Of a stretch of DNA of 64,000 nucleotides, positions 44,020-52,673 are shown one piece after another. Positions within the stretch are counted from its first letter, which is position 1; every line of letters starts with the position of its first letter. Made by a program: the position numbers and the translations under genes. The notes under the pieces are model-generated. The model worked only from the letters and a program-made list of their open reading frames with translations, was not told the DNA's origin and ran no database searches. Source of the stretch: Acetobacter vaccinii (lineage in GTDB: Bacteria > Pseudomonadota > Alphaproteobacteria > Acetobacterales > Acetobacteraceae); NCBI RefSeq assembly GCF_008365315.1, contig NZ_CP043506.1, positions 310,001 to 374,000 on the forward strand. The letters run 5' to 3'.

Positions 44020-44121
44020 CAAACCGCTGCCACGGCTGGTCTTGCTCCTGAGTGTGAGCATGGCCAGCGTAGGTCTTTGTCGGCCACCTCAGGCTCTTTC
44101 AGCTTTTGGCTACTGCACTTC

Positions 44122-44215
44122 AAAAGTGTTTCTGGGAGCACCCTTTTTTAAAATGGGATACTCTTTGAAGCTTTTTGAAAAAAGCTTCACCAAAAACTTT
44201 CAAAATTTTTCTATG
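44122..44215. repeat. Two facing copies of an AT-rich interspersed palindromic repeat
   Basis: Copy A (44122-44165, + orientation: AAAAGTG, TTTCTGG, CCCTTTTTTAAAATGGG) and copy B (44167-44215, opposite orientation: GAAGCTTTTT-G-AAAAAAGCTTC, then ACCAAAAACTTT) lie head to head in the 44020-44271 spacer. Both match the pattern AAAGTTT-TGG-...-TTTTT-AAAAAG...; the copy at 52541 is a third. Copy B forms a 10-bp perfect hairpin that may also act as a terminator for the flavoenzyme gene. Confidence 0.7.
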
Positions 44216-44271
44216 TGTTTCGCAAGCTAGCAGACGGACGTTCACCAGAGCAGTTCCGTCGCCTTCTGCCT

Positions 44272-44739
44272 TCAGGCTCTACGCCCCGGCAACTGCATGG
44301 TGGGATAACGCAACGCGTACATCTGCAAAGCCAGAGCAGGCAACAGGATCAATCCCGGGTCCCACCCCACCAACAGCAATGCAGCAAGCGTCATAACCGG
44401 CGCTGCAATACGCTCTGTCCATGCGCCTTCTGGCACGTTGCAGGCTGTTACCGAACAGACGACCGAAAATGCCAGCAGGCCAGCCGCCCCAATCGCTCGG
44501 AACGGATGCCGCAGAGAATCAGGCATAAACCCTGTCCCGCCACCTGCCACGGAGGACAGGTCGGTTGACCAGCCCGCCAGACCGAACAGAAAGCTGAAGG
44601 GCAGAATAAGCACGCCCAACACATCCCTGAGCAACGACAGAAAGCCCATGACCACAGGGGGCAACAGGGTGCAGGCCACCCCCAACGCAAGATTAAGCAC
44701 CAGCACCACAAGTGCTGGCGTGACGGTGCGGTTTTTCAT
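44272..44739 (-). CDS. Small membrane protein of unknown function
   Basis: A 155-residue protein with about four hydrophobic spans (ALVVLVLNLALGVACTLL; LGVLILPFSFLFGLAG; GAAGLLAFSVVCSV; APVMTLAALLLVGWDPGLILLPALAL). The layout resembles small Yip1-like membrane proteins, but no conserved motif is recognised, so I leave it unnamed. The ATG at 44739 has AGAGG 7 nt upstream. It lies 34 nt after the coiled-coil gene at 44774 and is probably co-transcribed with it. Confidence 0.68.
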   Translation of the reverse strand: MKNRTVTPALVVLVLNLALGVACTLLPPVVMGFLSLLRDVLGVLILPFSFLFGLAGWSTDLSSVAGGGTGFMPDSLRHPFRAIGAAGLLAFSVVCSVTACNVPEGAWTERIAAPVMTLAALLLVGWDPGLILLPALALQMYALRYPTMQLPGRRA

Positions 44740-44773
44740 ACCCACGCCTCTGGCCTACGGTGCAGAATGGTGG

Positions 44774-45430
44774 TCAGTCCTTCCACCATTTAACGGGGGC
44801 GGGTTCGTTCTTCCCGGCTTCTTCCTGCGCCAGCACGTAGCTTTTGGCAGGTTTGCGGGGGCGTGGTGTTTCCTGTGCTTCTAGCCGGGCTTCCAGCTTC
44901 TGCACTTCGTTTTCCTGCGTGCGCAGGGCATCTGTCACCGTATGGAGTTTCTGTTCCATCTGGGCCAGTTGATTTTCCCGCTCGGCCAGTTGCCCTTTCA
45001 GTTGCAGCACCTGTGCGTCTGCAAGGCTGATCCGGGTCATCAGGTCGCTCTGGGTGTTGCGCAGGCCCGCCATCTGGCGTTCGGCTTCTTCCGCACGGAG
45101 TTTTTCTTCCGCGACATGGCGGCGCAGGCGGCTGAGTTCGCCATTGTCTTCATCGGAAAAATGCACGGAGCGTGCGGCTGCACCTGTGCGGGGGGAGGAC
45201 ACCGTGCGAGGGGCCGCAACCCGTGCCAGGGTATGCTTTTCGACCGGCACCTCTCCATCGCGCACAAAGCGACGGCGCTTGCCCGCACTGTCAGGCGCTG
45301 GGCGCGGGTTGGAACGGGCTGGCGGGGCATGACCAAGGCGCTCCAGCGCATTGCGCATGCTTGCCTCTTCTAGCCCTTCTTCCTGATCCGTCCCCGACGT
45401 GGATGATGACCGAAAAAATGATGTATTCAT
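44774..45430 (-). CDS. Coiled-coil protein of unknown function
   Basis: A 218-residue soluble, basic and acidic-patch-rich protein. The first 90 residues are polar and probably disordered; a continuous coiled coil runs over about residues 100-195 (LSRLRRHVAEEKLRAEEAER; LKGQLAERENQLAQMEQKL), and the last part is short and basic, ending in KWWKD. The ATG at 45430 begins MNTSFFRSSS. No family recognised. About 250 bp upstream, between this start and the end of the adenosyltransferase gene, hold no gene I can support. Confidence 0.68.
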   Translation of the reverse strand: MNTSFFRSSSTSGTDQEEGLEEASMRNALERLGHAPPARSNPRPAPDSAGKRRRFVRDGEVPVEKHTLARVAAPRTVSSPRTGAAARSVHFSDEDNGELSRLRRHVAEEKLRAEEAERQMAGLRNTQSDLMTRISLADAQVLQLKGQLAERENQLAQMEQKLHTVTDALRTQENEVQKLEARLEAQETPRPRKPAKSYVLAQEEAGKNEPAPVKWWKD

Positions 45431-45683
45431 GAATCTGGATGTCACATTCGAAATAGTCTGTAATCGGGCGCAAGCCAGCCGGGAGGTGGCCTGATCTCAT
45501 GGGCAGACAACAGGCAAGGTGTCATTACACCCTGTTTCTATCATTGAGCATACTGGATGCTTGGATATGCGCGCCACACCCGATTACAGGCGCGTGGCAC
45601 ATTATCCGCCCTTGGAGGGCATAGTAGCATGCCCTTTTACATTCGCCAACGATCATCCTGTTTTTTCACGCCCATACGGGCAA

Positions 45684-46265
45684 TCACCCTTTGGGTGCTG
45701 GCGCAGGACGCCACAGAACATCGGTTTTTCCGTCCTGATTGAAGTATCTGGCAAGAACAAAAAAGTAATCAGATAGTCTGTTAAGAATTTTTACAAGGAC
45801 AGGATTGATCTGCTCCTGCGCGGCAAGAGCCACCAGCCGACGCTCCGCCACCCGCGTCTGCGTCCGCGCCATATGGGCCCAGGCTGCCGCCAGAGTGCCA
45901 CCGGGCAGCACAAACCCATTCAACGGCTGCTGCCGCACACGTAGCCGCTCCACCCACTCTTCTATCCGCACCAGCACATCACCTTCCATCCGGCTGGCCC
46001 TGTGCGCCTTTGGCCCTTCCGGCTGGCAGAGGTCGGCCCCCATATCAAACAGCAGGTTCTGCACGGCCGCCAGTTCGGCATCCACCGTGCCATCCGTATC
46101 CTGGTCAGCATGGGCGCGCACCAGACCGATGACAGCGTTGACCTCATCCAGCGCCCCCAATGCCTCTACCCGCGCGCTGTCCTTGCCAACCCGTGACCCA
46201 TCCCCCAGGGACGTCTGCCCACCGTCCCCCCCACGGGTTACAACCTTGTCGATGCGTATGCTCAT
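45684..46265 (-). CDS. Cob(I)alamin adenosyltransferase, PduO type
   Basis: Transfers the adenosyl group of ATP to cob(I)alamin to make coenzyme B12. The 193-residue protein has the ATP-binding N-terminal motif TRGGDGGQTSLGDGSRV and GALDEVNAVIGL, the middle RQQPLNGFVLPGG and the C-terminal NRLSDYFFVLARYFN. The ATG at 46265 starts MSIRIDKV and is preceded by GGGGAAAGAGAG. No cobalamin riboswitch was seen upstream. It is divergent from the DUF423 gene. Confidence 0.94.
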   Translation of the reverse strand: MSIRIDKVVTRGGDGGQTSLGDGSRVGKDSARVEALGALDEVNAVIGLVRAHADQDTDGTVDAELAAVQNLLFDMGADLCQPEGPKAHRASRMEGDVLVRIEEWVERLRVRQQPLNGFVLPGGTLAAAWAHMARTQTRVAERRLVALAAQEQINPVLVKILNRLSDYFFVLARYFNQDGKTDVLWRPAPAPKG

Positions 46266-46491
46266 GCTCTCTTTCCCCAACACCGCAGTGCCATGATTAC
46301 TGTGTGTCTGACAGCCTGCATGACAGGCCGTTTTCTCAACACGATTGGTCGAGTGCCCGGCTTCTCAGCCATGCACCTCCTCCACCCTATCCACGCAGCG
46401 GGCCAGTGCCAGCCCTAACAGACAAATCAGCCGTGCTGACAGGGTCATTCAGCCCTTTCTGTTCCCTCTTTCTTTCTATACAGCATGGGGC

Positions 46492-46878
46492 ATGCTCACA
46501 TCCTCTGCACTTCCACGCTTATGGCGTGTCTGTGGCGCGCTGGCTGTTGCCACGGCCACCATGATGGGCGCCATGGCCGCCCACCTTCCCGACAGCAGCT
46601 TTGCCGCCGGGGGCCGCGCCATGGCCCATAGCGCTGTGGACATGCAGATGTGGCAGGGCATTGCCCTGACCGTCCTGGGCCTGACACTGCGCGACTGCCG
46701 CACACGCCTGCTGTTAGCCGGGGGCTGTGGGTTGCTGCTGGGTATGCTGCTGTTCTGCGGCGGGGTCTATTACACGGCCTTTACTGGCCACCATGCCGCC
46801 CACATAGCCCCCACAGGAGGCAGCCTGCTGATCCTGTCGTGGCTGGCATTGGCCGCTGGATGGGCCTTTCGGGCATGA
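46492..46878 (+). CDS. DUF423 family membrane protein
   Basis: A 128-residue protein with four hydrophobic spans and DUF423 features: an N-terminal span with GALAVATATMMGAMAAH, the AHSAVDMQMWQGIALT segment, GVYYTAFTG and GGSLLILSWLALA. Function unknown. It overlaps the methyltransferase gene by 4 nt. The ATG at 46492 leaves a normal N-terminus; an in-frame extension to 46345 is non-conserved, low-complexity sequence and was rejected. Confidence 0.82.
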   Translation: MLTSSALPRLWRVCGALAVATATMMGAMAAHLPDSSFAAGGRAMAHSAVDMQMWQGIALTVLGLTLRDCRTRLLLAGGCGLLLGMLLFCGGVYYTAFTGHHAAHIAPTGGSLLILSWLALAAGWAFRA

Positions 46879-47837
46879 GTATCGACATCAAAGGCGCATG
46901 GCTGGCCCCTGAAGGGCTGGAAACCGTCATGACGGAGGATCTGCAACGCCGTGGCGTCAGCATTGCCCACTGGCATGGCAGGCTGGCCCTCTCCACCCAG
47001 CCAGCAACATACTGCCCCTGGGCGCTGGATGGCTGGGCCACGCCTGAAATGGTGGAGATTACCTCCATCCGCCATGCCTCGGACACCCTGCGCGCCCAGC
47101 AACGCAACTGGGGCCTGTATACAGCCGATTTTTTCCGCCGGACGCAGTTAATTCAGGAGCGGTTACCCTCCATCAAGGCGGCTCCTCTGGTGTTCCCCAC
47201 CCCGGCACCGACAAGCCCGCTGGGGGCATGGACCCTGCTGGCACCGTCCACCCTGCTGTTTTCTACCCGCAAGACCAGCCCTTTTATCAACGGGGCTCCC
47301 CGCTTTGTTGAAAACCGTACAGGCCCGCCCTCCCGCGCCTATCTGAAGCTCTGGGAAGCCTGCACCCTGTTGCGGGCCTGGCCCAAAGCGGGAGAGCATT
47401 GCTACGATCTGGGGGCCACACCTGGCGGTTGGACATGGGCGCTGGCCAGCCTTGGGGCCACTGTAACGGCCTTTGACAGAGCCCCGCTGGACCCGGCCGT
47501 TGCCGCCATGCCGGGTGTGAGCTTTCAGCAGGCCAGCGCCTTTGGGCTGGACCCCGCTGACCTGCCACCTGTGGACTGGGTGTTTTCCGACATTATTGCC
47601 TACCCCCAGCGCCTGCTGCGACTGGCACAAAACTGGATTGCGTCCGGCCGTACGGCCAATATGATCCTGACAGTCAAATTCCAGGGCAGCACCGACCACG
47701 AGACCGTGGCGGCGTTTGAAGCCATACCCGGCGGCGCACTGGCACATCTTGCCCATAACAAGCATGAGCTGACATTTTTCTGGACGCGGGAAGCCGCAAA
47801 CCGTTCAGCCTCGCCCTTGGACATGCCCGCAGACTGA
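46875..47837 (+). CDS. rlmM: RlmM-like 23S rRNA 2'-O-ribose methyltransferase
   Basis: A 320-residue SAM-dependent methyltransferase of the FtsJ-like RlmM group, which in E. coli modifies C2498 of 23S rRNA. The Rossmann domain shows CYDLGATPGGWTWALASLG (SAM motif I), the acidic VDWVFSDIIAYPQRLL, LTVKFQGSTDHE and NKHELTFFW, which supply the expected K-D-K-E set. The N-terminal half is shorter than E. coli RlmM (366 aa) and poorly conserved. The ATG overlaps the DUF423 gene (ATGA), as in other alphaproteobacteria. Assignment by architecture. Confidence 0.85.
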   Translation: MSIDIKGAWLAPEGLETVMTEDLQRRGVSIAHWHGRLALSTQPATYCPWALDGWATPEMVEITSIRHASDTLRAQQRNWGLYTADFFRRTQLIQERLPSIKAAPLVFPTPAPTSPLGAWTLLAPSTLLFSTRKTSPFINGAPRFVENRTGPPSRAYLKLWEACTLLRAWPKAGEHCYDLGATPGGWTWALASLGATVTAFDRAPLDPAVAAMPGVSFQQASAFGLDPADLPPVDWVFSDIIAYPQRLLRLAQNWIASGRTANMILTVKFQGSTDHETVAAFEAIPGGALAHLAHNKHELTFFWTREAANRSASPLDMPAD

Positions 47838-47865
47838 CCAGATGATTAGCAAAGCTGAGCAAAGA

Positions 47866-47884
47866 GCCGGGCGACCTGCCCGGC
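47866..47884. other. GC-rich hairpin after rlmM
   Basis: A 7-bp perfect stem (GCCGGGC / GCCCGGC) with a 5-nt loop lies between the converging rlmM-like gene and the gene at 47977. There is no T run, so termination is uncertain. Confidence 0.35.
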
Positions 47885-47976
47885 ATGATGAGCGGCTACG
47901 GTTTTACTACAATAACTGAGCAATGGCTGGGCCCTGTATTAGGCAACAGGGGCCAGCCACCCGCTATTGCAGGCTG

Positions 47977-48588
47977 TCAGGGGCTATTTCCATGCTTGCT
48001 GCGGTGCATGGCGGCCTGATGTTTCTTGATGGATTCTTTCAGCCCCGGCAAATCCTGCGCCACCAGCGTATCGGCATAGGTTGTACCCTTCCAGACCCAG
48101 CGGTCAGAGCCGTCAACCAGAATGTCCTTCATCCCGCCGTGGGTGGTGGGCAGCAGGACAATCGGGCCACTGATGGAATCGAGTATCTTGTGCCAATGCC
48201 CTCCACGTTTGAGGTACACATCGGTCGAACACCCGGCAGACCCGCACAGGCTGGCGGACTGCACCTGCACAAACAGGGCCATGTTGGCATCCCCACTGGA
48301 CAGAGGGGCCGAGCCGATCAGCACCAGCGGCTTTTCTCCATGTCGGGCCGCAGCGGCAAGGTCATCCGCGTTCAATGTGCGGGCGACAGCATCCAGCGCA
48401 CTGCCCGGCTGCCTGCGCAGCACAACGGGCGCACCCGAGGCACCCTTTGCCGGAGCGGCCTCTGTCTGAGCATGCCGGGCATGGTGGTGCCCAGTGGCAC
48501 ACAACGCCGGGCTGACCCATACAAAGCCACAGAACAGGGCCAAAGCCCCCTTCAGCAACGCCCGAAACGGGGTGGAATGATTCGGCAC
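47977..48588 (-). CDS. Secreted protein of unknown function
   Basis: A 203-residue exported protein. The GTG at 48588 follows a GAGGAG at about 7 nt and starts a clear signal peptide (LLKGALALFCGFVWVSPALCA). The mature part begins His-rich (TGHHHARHAQ) and then has a mixed domain with two cysteines (LCGSAGCSTDVYLKRG) and a C-terminal basic helix. Upstream ATGs at 48618 and 48603 are possible but lack a good ribosome site. No family is recognised. Confidence 0.7.
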   Translation of the reverse strand: MPNHSTPFRALLKGALALFCGFVWVSPALCATGHHHARHAQTEAAPAKGASGAPVVLRRQPGSALDAVARTLNADDLAAAARHGEKPLVLIGSAPLSSGDANMALFVQVQSASLCGSAGCSTDVYLKRGGHWHKILDSISGPIVLLPTTHGGMKDILVDGSDRWVWKGTTYADTLVAQDLPGLKESIKKHQAAMHRSKHGNSP

Positions 48589-48687
48589 GACAGGTCTCCT
48601 CATTCTCGGCACGGACATGCCGTGGCTCTGACAGGGGTGGTGCCTATCCCTGTCAGACTGTTGCCTCTACGGCCTTGGTCGGCTGCG

Positions 48688-50613
48688 TCAGCCGTTCTGC
48701 TCCGCCACCTGGCGGATCAGCGCCTGCACGCATTCCGGGTCTGACAGGGTAGACAGGTCTCCCAGGTTGTCCAGCTCATCCGCCGCTATCTTGCGCAGCA
48801 GACGGCGGACAATCTTGCCAGAGCGTGTCTTGGGCAGGTCTTTGACGATGTAGATTTTCTCAGGCACCGCATAACGGCCCACGCCTTCGCCCACGGCACG
48901 CGCCACGCGGGCCGGGTCCAGCCGCCCTTCCTCCCTTGCAACCACGTACACCACAAGCCCCTGACCCTTGAGGTCATGGGGGATGCCAACAGCCGCACTT
49001 TCCACCACTTCGGGGTCAGTCGCTACGGCATCCTCGATTTCTGCCGTGCCGATACGGTGGCCAGAAACATTGACCACATCATCCACCCGGCCGGTAATCC
49101 AGATATACCCATCCTTTTCCCGCCGGGCGCCATCGCCCGTAAAGTAGTATCCGGGGCAGGTGGAAAAATAGGTCTGGCGGAAACGGTCATGGTCCTGCCA
49201 CAGGGTCATGGCCTGTCCGGGCCAGGAGCGCGACAGGCACAGCAAGCCCTCGCCCTCCCCATCCACAGTGGTATGGCCCTGCGTGCCCAGCAGGGCGATT
49301 TCGACCCCAGGCAGGGGCAGGCCTGCGGCCCCCGGTCGGCCCGGCACCTGCCCGGCACAGGCGGTAATGAGCACCCCCCCGCTTTCCGTCTGCCACCAGG
49401 TGTCCACCACGGGGCACTGGCCACGACCAACTTCCTCAGAAAACCATGTCCATGCCTCGGGGCTGATCGGCTCGCCCACCGTGCCCAGCACACGCAGGCT
49501 GGCCAGCGAGCGCGCGCGGACTACGGCTTCATCTTCACGCATTGCGGCGCGGACAACGGTGGGCGAGGTGTAAAAAACCGTTACCTTGTTCCGATCTATG
49601 ACATCCCACCACTGGCCCGGCTCCGGCCATGAGGGCAGACCTTCGTAAATCAGGACCGTCGCACCATTCACCAACGGGCCGTAAACCACATAGGTGTGCC
49701 CCGTAATCCAGCTTGTATCGGCCGTACACCAGAAAATATCGTCGGGCTGGGCATCAAACGCCAGCTCATGCGTCAGCCCCGCCCAGACCAGATAGCCGCC
49801 AGAGCTATGGACCACCCCTTTGGGCCGCCCGGTGCTGCCAGATGTATAGAGCAGGAACAGCGGGTCACAGGCGTTCATGACTTCAGGCGTGCAGTCTGCC
49901 TCTTCCTGCGCCACCTCGGCTTCGTAGGACAGGTCGCGGCCTTCCTGCATGGGCACATCGACCCCGCTGACAGAAACAACCAGCACATGCCGCACAGACC
50001 CGCCAGAGGCACAGAGTGCCAGAGCCTTGTCCATGGTCGTTTTGCTGGGGATCAGCTTTGCGCCACGGCGCGCCACATCGGCGGTAATCACCACCCCGGC
50101 ACTGCTGTCCTGAATACGCTCGGCCAGACCTTCGGCCGAAAAGCCACCAAACAGCACAACATGAATGGCCCCGATACGCGCACAGGCCAGCATGGCCACA
50201 ACACCCTCGGCCACCGCAGGCAGGTGGATGGCAACGCGCTCCCCCTTGCGGACCCCAAGACGGCGCAGCACATTGGCCAGACGGCAGACCCGTGCGTGCA
50301 GATCGCGGTAGGTCAGGACTTCCCTCTGGCCTTTTTCCTGCCCTTCCCAGATCAGCGCGGCCTTGTCGGGCTGGGTCAGAACATGGCGGTCCAGGCAGTT
50401 TTCGGACACGTTAAGCTGGCCATCGGCGTACCAGGAAATCTGCACATCGCCCGTAAAATAGGAGCGTGACGCAGCACTGGGCGGAGTATGCCATGCAAGC
50501 CTGCCCGCCTGCGCCAGCCAGAAAGCTTCCGGGTCATGCTGTGCGTCACGCACGCGCGCCCGATATTGATCAGCAACAACGGCCCCGGCCGGAAGGGAAA
50601 ACCTGTCTGCCAC
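48688..50613 (-). CDS. acs: Acetyl-CoA synthetase
   Basis: AMP-forming enzyme that activates acetate to acetyl-CoA, important in acetic acid bacteria when they reuse acetate. The 641-residue protein has the AMP-binding loop LYTSGSTGRPKGV, the WWQTESGG motif, YYFTGDGARREKDGYIWITGRVDDVVN, and the acetylation-site motif PKTRSGKIVRR with Lys600 (Salmonella Lys609). The GTG at 50613, with AAAGGAC upstream, gives MADRFSLPAG and was chosen over a longer frame from 50703. No protein acetyltransferase is nearby. Confidence 0.96.
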   Translation of the reverse strand: MADRFSLPAGAVVADQYRARVRDAQHDPEAFWLAQAGRLAWHTPPSAASRSYFTGDVQISWYADGQLNVSENCLDRHVLTQPDKAALIWEGQEKGQREVLTYRDLHARVCRLANVLRRLGVRKGERVAIHLPAVAEGVVAMLACARIGAIHVVLFGGFSAEGLAERIQDSSAGVVITADVARRGAKLIPSKTTMDKALALCASGGSVRHVLVVSVSGVDVPMQEGRDLSYEAEVAQEEADCTPEVMNACDPLFLLYTSGSTGRPKGVVHSSGGYLVWAGLTHELAFDAQPDDIFWCTADTSWITGHTYVVYGPLVNGATVLIYEGLPSWPEPGQWWDVIDRNKVTVFYTSPTVVRAAMREDEAVVRARSLASLRVLGTVGEPISPEAWTWFSEEVGRGQCPVVDTWWQTESGGVLITACAGQVPGRPGAAGLPLPGVEIALLGTQGHTTVDGEGEGLLCLSRSWPGQAMTLWQDHDRFRQTYFSTCPGYYFTGDGARREKDGYIWITGRVDDVVNVSGHRIGTAEIEDAVATDPEVVESAAVGIPHDLKGQGLVVYVVAREEGRLDPARVARAVGEGVGRYAVPEKIYIVKDLPKTRSGKIVRRLLRKIAADELDNLGDLSTLSDPECVQALIRQVAEQNG

Positions 50614-50744
50614 GCTTTCTGGTCCTTTATTATTGATTCGTGCCTGCCTTAAACGACGCAGTATCGCGCTTTGACCATATTGACGCGGGACAGGTAAAGA
50701 CACTCCCGAAACAAAATCGGCAGAAAAATCATCCCCATGTAGGA

Positions 50745-50775
50745 AAAGGCCGCTCCCCTGAGGGAAGCAGCCTTT
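50745..50775 (-). terminator. Imperfect terminator hairpin before acs
   Basis: AAAGGC-CGCTCCC at 50745-50757 pairs with GGGAAGCAGCCTTT at 50762-50775 with one mismatch and one bulge, around a CTGA loop. On the - strand it reads into CCTTTTCC, so it probably ends the transcript of the gene at 50840. Confidence 0.6.
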
Positions 50776-50839
50776 CTTATAATGCCGTAACCTTGCCGGT
50801 ATTGCAGCGGCGGGCCTACGCCCGCCACCCTAGCCTGCC

Positions 50840-51271
50840 TTAGAGGGCAGCCTTGGCACGCGCGTAAACAGCAGCGCAGGTCTTCTGGCGCACGGGCAGG
50901 ACTGCCAGAGCGATGGAATAGGTATGGCCGTTAGCCTGAAGCTGCCCGGCTGTGCCCACGGCGTAAGCGGGGTTGCCTTCGTTGCCTGCGGGCACGGCGT
51001 TGGTCTTCTTCACATACGCCTGCAGGGTGCGGAATGCTTCGTCATATGGGACGTATTCATTCTGCACGCAGTAGTTCAGCAGGCCTGCGTTTTCAGCCGG
51101 GGCGATGGAATCGACAAAACCGGAAGGATCAACCGTTGTCAGGCGTGATGTGTCACCAGCGCGGGTCACCGGGGCACCGGTGTCTTCTGCATGGGCCTGC
51201 GCGGGCACAAAAGCCAGCATGGAAGCAGTGATGGCAAGCGCCGACATGGCACGTACGGCAATCAGTTTCAT
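50840..51271 (-). CDS. DUF2501-like exported protein
   Basis: A 143-residue secreted protein with signal MKLIAVRAMSALAITASMLA, cleaved after AQAHA. The mature part contains AGLLNYCVQNEYVPYDEAF and a C-terminal cysteine (RQKTCAAVYARAKAAL), which resemble DUF2501/YjjA proteins that carry two cysteines around a helical core. Function unknown. The ATG at 51271 has GGAGA upstream; an in-frame start at 51301 is less likely. The family call is tentative. Confidence 0.72.
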   Translation of the reverse strand: MKLIAVRAMSALAITASMLAFVPAQAHAEDTGAPVTRAGDTSRLTTVDPSGFVDSIAPAENAGLLNYCVQNEYVPYDEAFRTLQAYVKKTNAVPAGNEGNPAYAVGTAGQLQANGHTYSIALAVLPVRQKTCAAVYARAKAAL

Positions 51272-51823
51272 TGAGAATCTCCACAACCGAATATGCGCCA
51301 AACTGCCCCGTAACCTCCTAAAAGATCAAGCAGCCCACCGCGCACAATCCACATGGCAGACCACAGCCCAGCCCTGGCGGCAGGCCGCACCACACCGCGC
51401 CAATCCCACCCACAGGGGGCATACCCCCCAGCCACGTGCTTTTATGCGGGCTGGCAGAGCTTACCCGACCCTGCCCAGCCCATCCCTCAGGATTGGAAAA
51501 TTGTTTCATTTTCCATCATGTTTGGAAAAACCAAAAATATCGCCCTCACCGTCCACCCTGCCATGCTCCTTCAAGCACTTTATGCAGGCCAGACCTGACA
51601 GAGCCGCCGGGCTGCGCGTCATAACACCCCTTGCAGAGCGCATCACGTTCTGGTGATGATATGATCATGGACACCCAGTGCCACAAACCGACCCGAAACC
51701 CGCATACATGGCATGCCTCCCCCTCATTCCATACAATTCCTGATGGAAAAGCAGGGTGCTAGAAACAATGCCCTTTTCTTTCACACTCACAGGCATCACG
51801 CCTTAACCCACCCCGGAGCCACC
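51272..51823. other. Intergenic region of about 550 bp without a recognisable gene
   Basis: It separates the DUF2501-like gene (-) from the DUF1275 gene (+). Short open frames exist on both strands but none has a ribosome site, conserved motif or signal peptide. It should contain the promoters of both genes; I cannot point to one. No repeat, RNA gene or hairpin stands out. Confidence 0.5.
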
Positions 51824-52507
51824 ATGACACCCCCCAAGGGCCATGACGCCAGACTTGTCATCGCCATCCTGTTTGTCACCACTGCCATGGGCATGCTCGA
51901 CGCCATCTCACTCCTGCATCTTAAAATGTTTGCAGGTTATCTAACGGCCAGCATCATTCTGATGGCTATCAATGTTGCCACATCGCAGGCCATTGTCTTT
52001 TCCGGACTGGAAGCAATCGGCCTGTTCTATCTGGGGGCGCTGGCCGGGGGGCGGCTGGTGCGCCGCAATACAAGCATGCGCCTGATTGTGGGGGATATTC
52101 TGCTCGGGGTCAGCGCCCTTATGGGGCTGACAGCCTGGATGTGGTCGTGCCACCTGCCCGGCGGCACCTATATTACGCTGGGTCTGCTGTCTGTCACCAT
52201 GGGGTTGCAGACTTCCGCCACCCGCCACGCCAGACTGCCCGACATGGCTTTGCCCGCTGCCACGATTGTCCTGCACGGGCTGGCCCACCACAGTACGGTG
52301 GCCGGGGGCGACAACATGGGCAACAGCCGCAGGATTGCGGCTATTATTGCCCTGTTCATCGGTGCGGTTCTGGGCTCTCTGGTGCCAGAGCGCAATGTGG
52401 CCATGGGCATTGCGGGGGCTGGCGGCATTATTCTTGCGGCCTCCCTGCTGTTACGTGCCCAGCGCCTGCCCCTGCTGGTGCAACTGGACAAGCTGCATAT
52501 TACCTGA
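51824..52507 (+). CDS. DUF1275 (YoaK) family membrane protein
   Basis: A 227-residue protein with about six membrane spans and the DUF1275 pattern: GMLDAISLLHLKMFAGYLTAS at the N-terminus, the central GALAGGRLVRRNT and ITLGLLSVTMGLQTSATR. Function unknown; in other bacteria these are small membrane proteins of unclear transport role. The ATG at 51824 follows CGGAGCC; the extension to 51713 is not conserved. Standing alone between unrelated genes. A repeat copy lies 34 bp downstream. Confidence 0.82.
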   Translation: MTPPKGHDARLVIAILFVTTAMGMLDAISLLHLKMFAGYLTASIILMAINVATSQAIVFSGLEAIGLFYLGALAGGRLVRRNTSMRLIVGDILLGVSALMGLTAWMWSCHLPGGTYITLGLLSVTMGLQTSATRHARLPDMALPAATIVLHGLAHHSTVAGGDNMGNSRRIAAIIALFIGAVLGSLVPERNVAMGIAGAGGIILAASLLLRAQRLPLLVQLDKLHIT

Positions 52508-52540
52508 AAACCGCCTGATAGCAGGTTTTGAGAGCAGTAT

Positions 52541-52580
52541 AAAAGTTTCTGGCTGCCGCCTTTTTAAAAAGTGCGACAGC
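52541..52580. repeat. Third copy of the interspersed palindromic repeat
   Basis: AAAAGTTTCTGG followed by CTGCCGCC-TTTTTAAAAAG-TGCGACAG matches the reverse complement of copy B and copy A near 44122 in order and spacing. It lies between the DUF1275 and YeiH genes and may act as a terminator, given its central TTTTTAAAAA. Confidence 0.6.
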
Positions 52581-52673
52581 CTTTAACACTTTGGCCCACT
52601 TGCAGAATATTACGCCAGTTGACTACTGCATGACTACTTTGAAGCAACAGCGTCCAAGCTAACCCAGCCTGCC

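Noticed and set aside
45519..45776. An 85-codon + strand open frame between the coiled-coil and adenosyltransferase genes
   Set aside because: Its 3' part overlaps the adenosyltransferase gene antisense, it has no ribosome site and no recognisable motif.
45684..46491. Possible cobalamin riboswitch upstream of the adenosyltransferase
   Set aside because: No B12 box or matching stem set is visible in the 226-bp upstream spacer.
51272..51823. Small open frames in the 550-bp spacer before the DUF1275 gene
   Set aside because: None has a ribosome site, signal sequence or conserved motif; codon use resembles random sequence.
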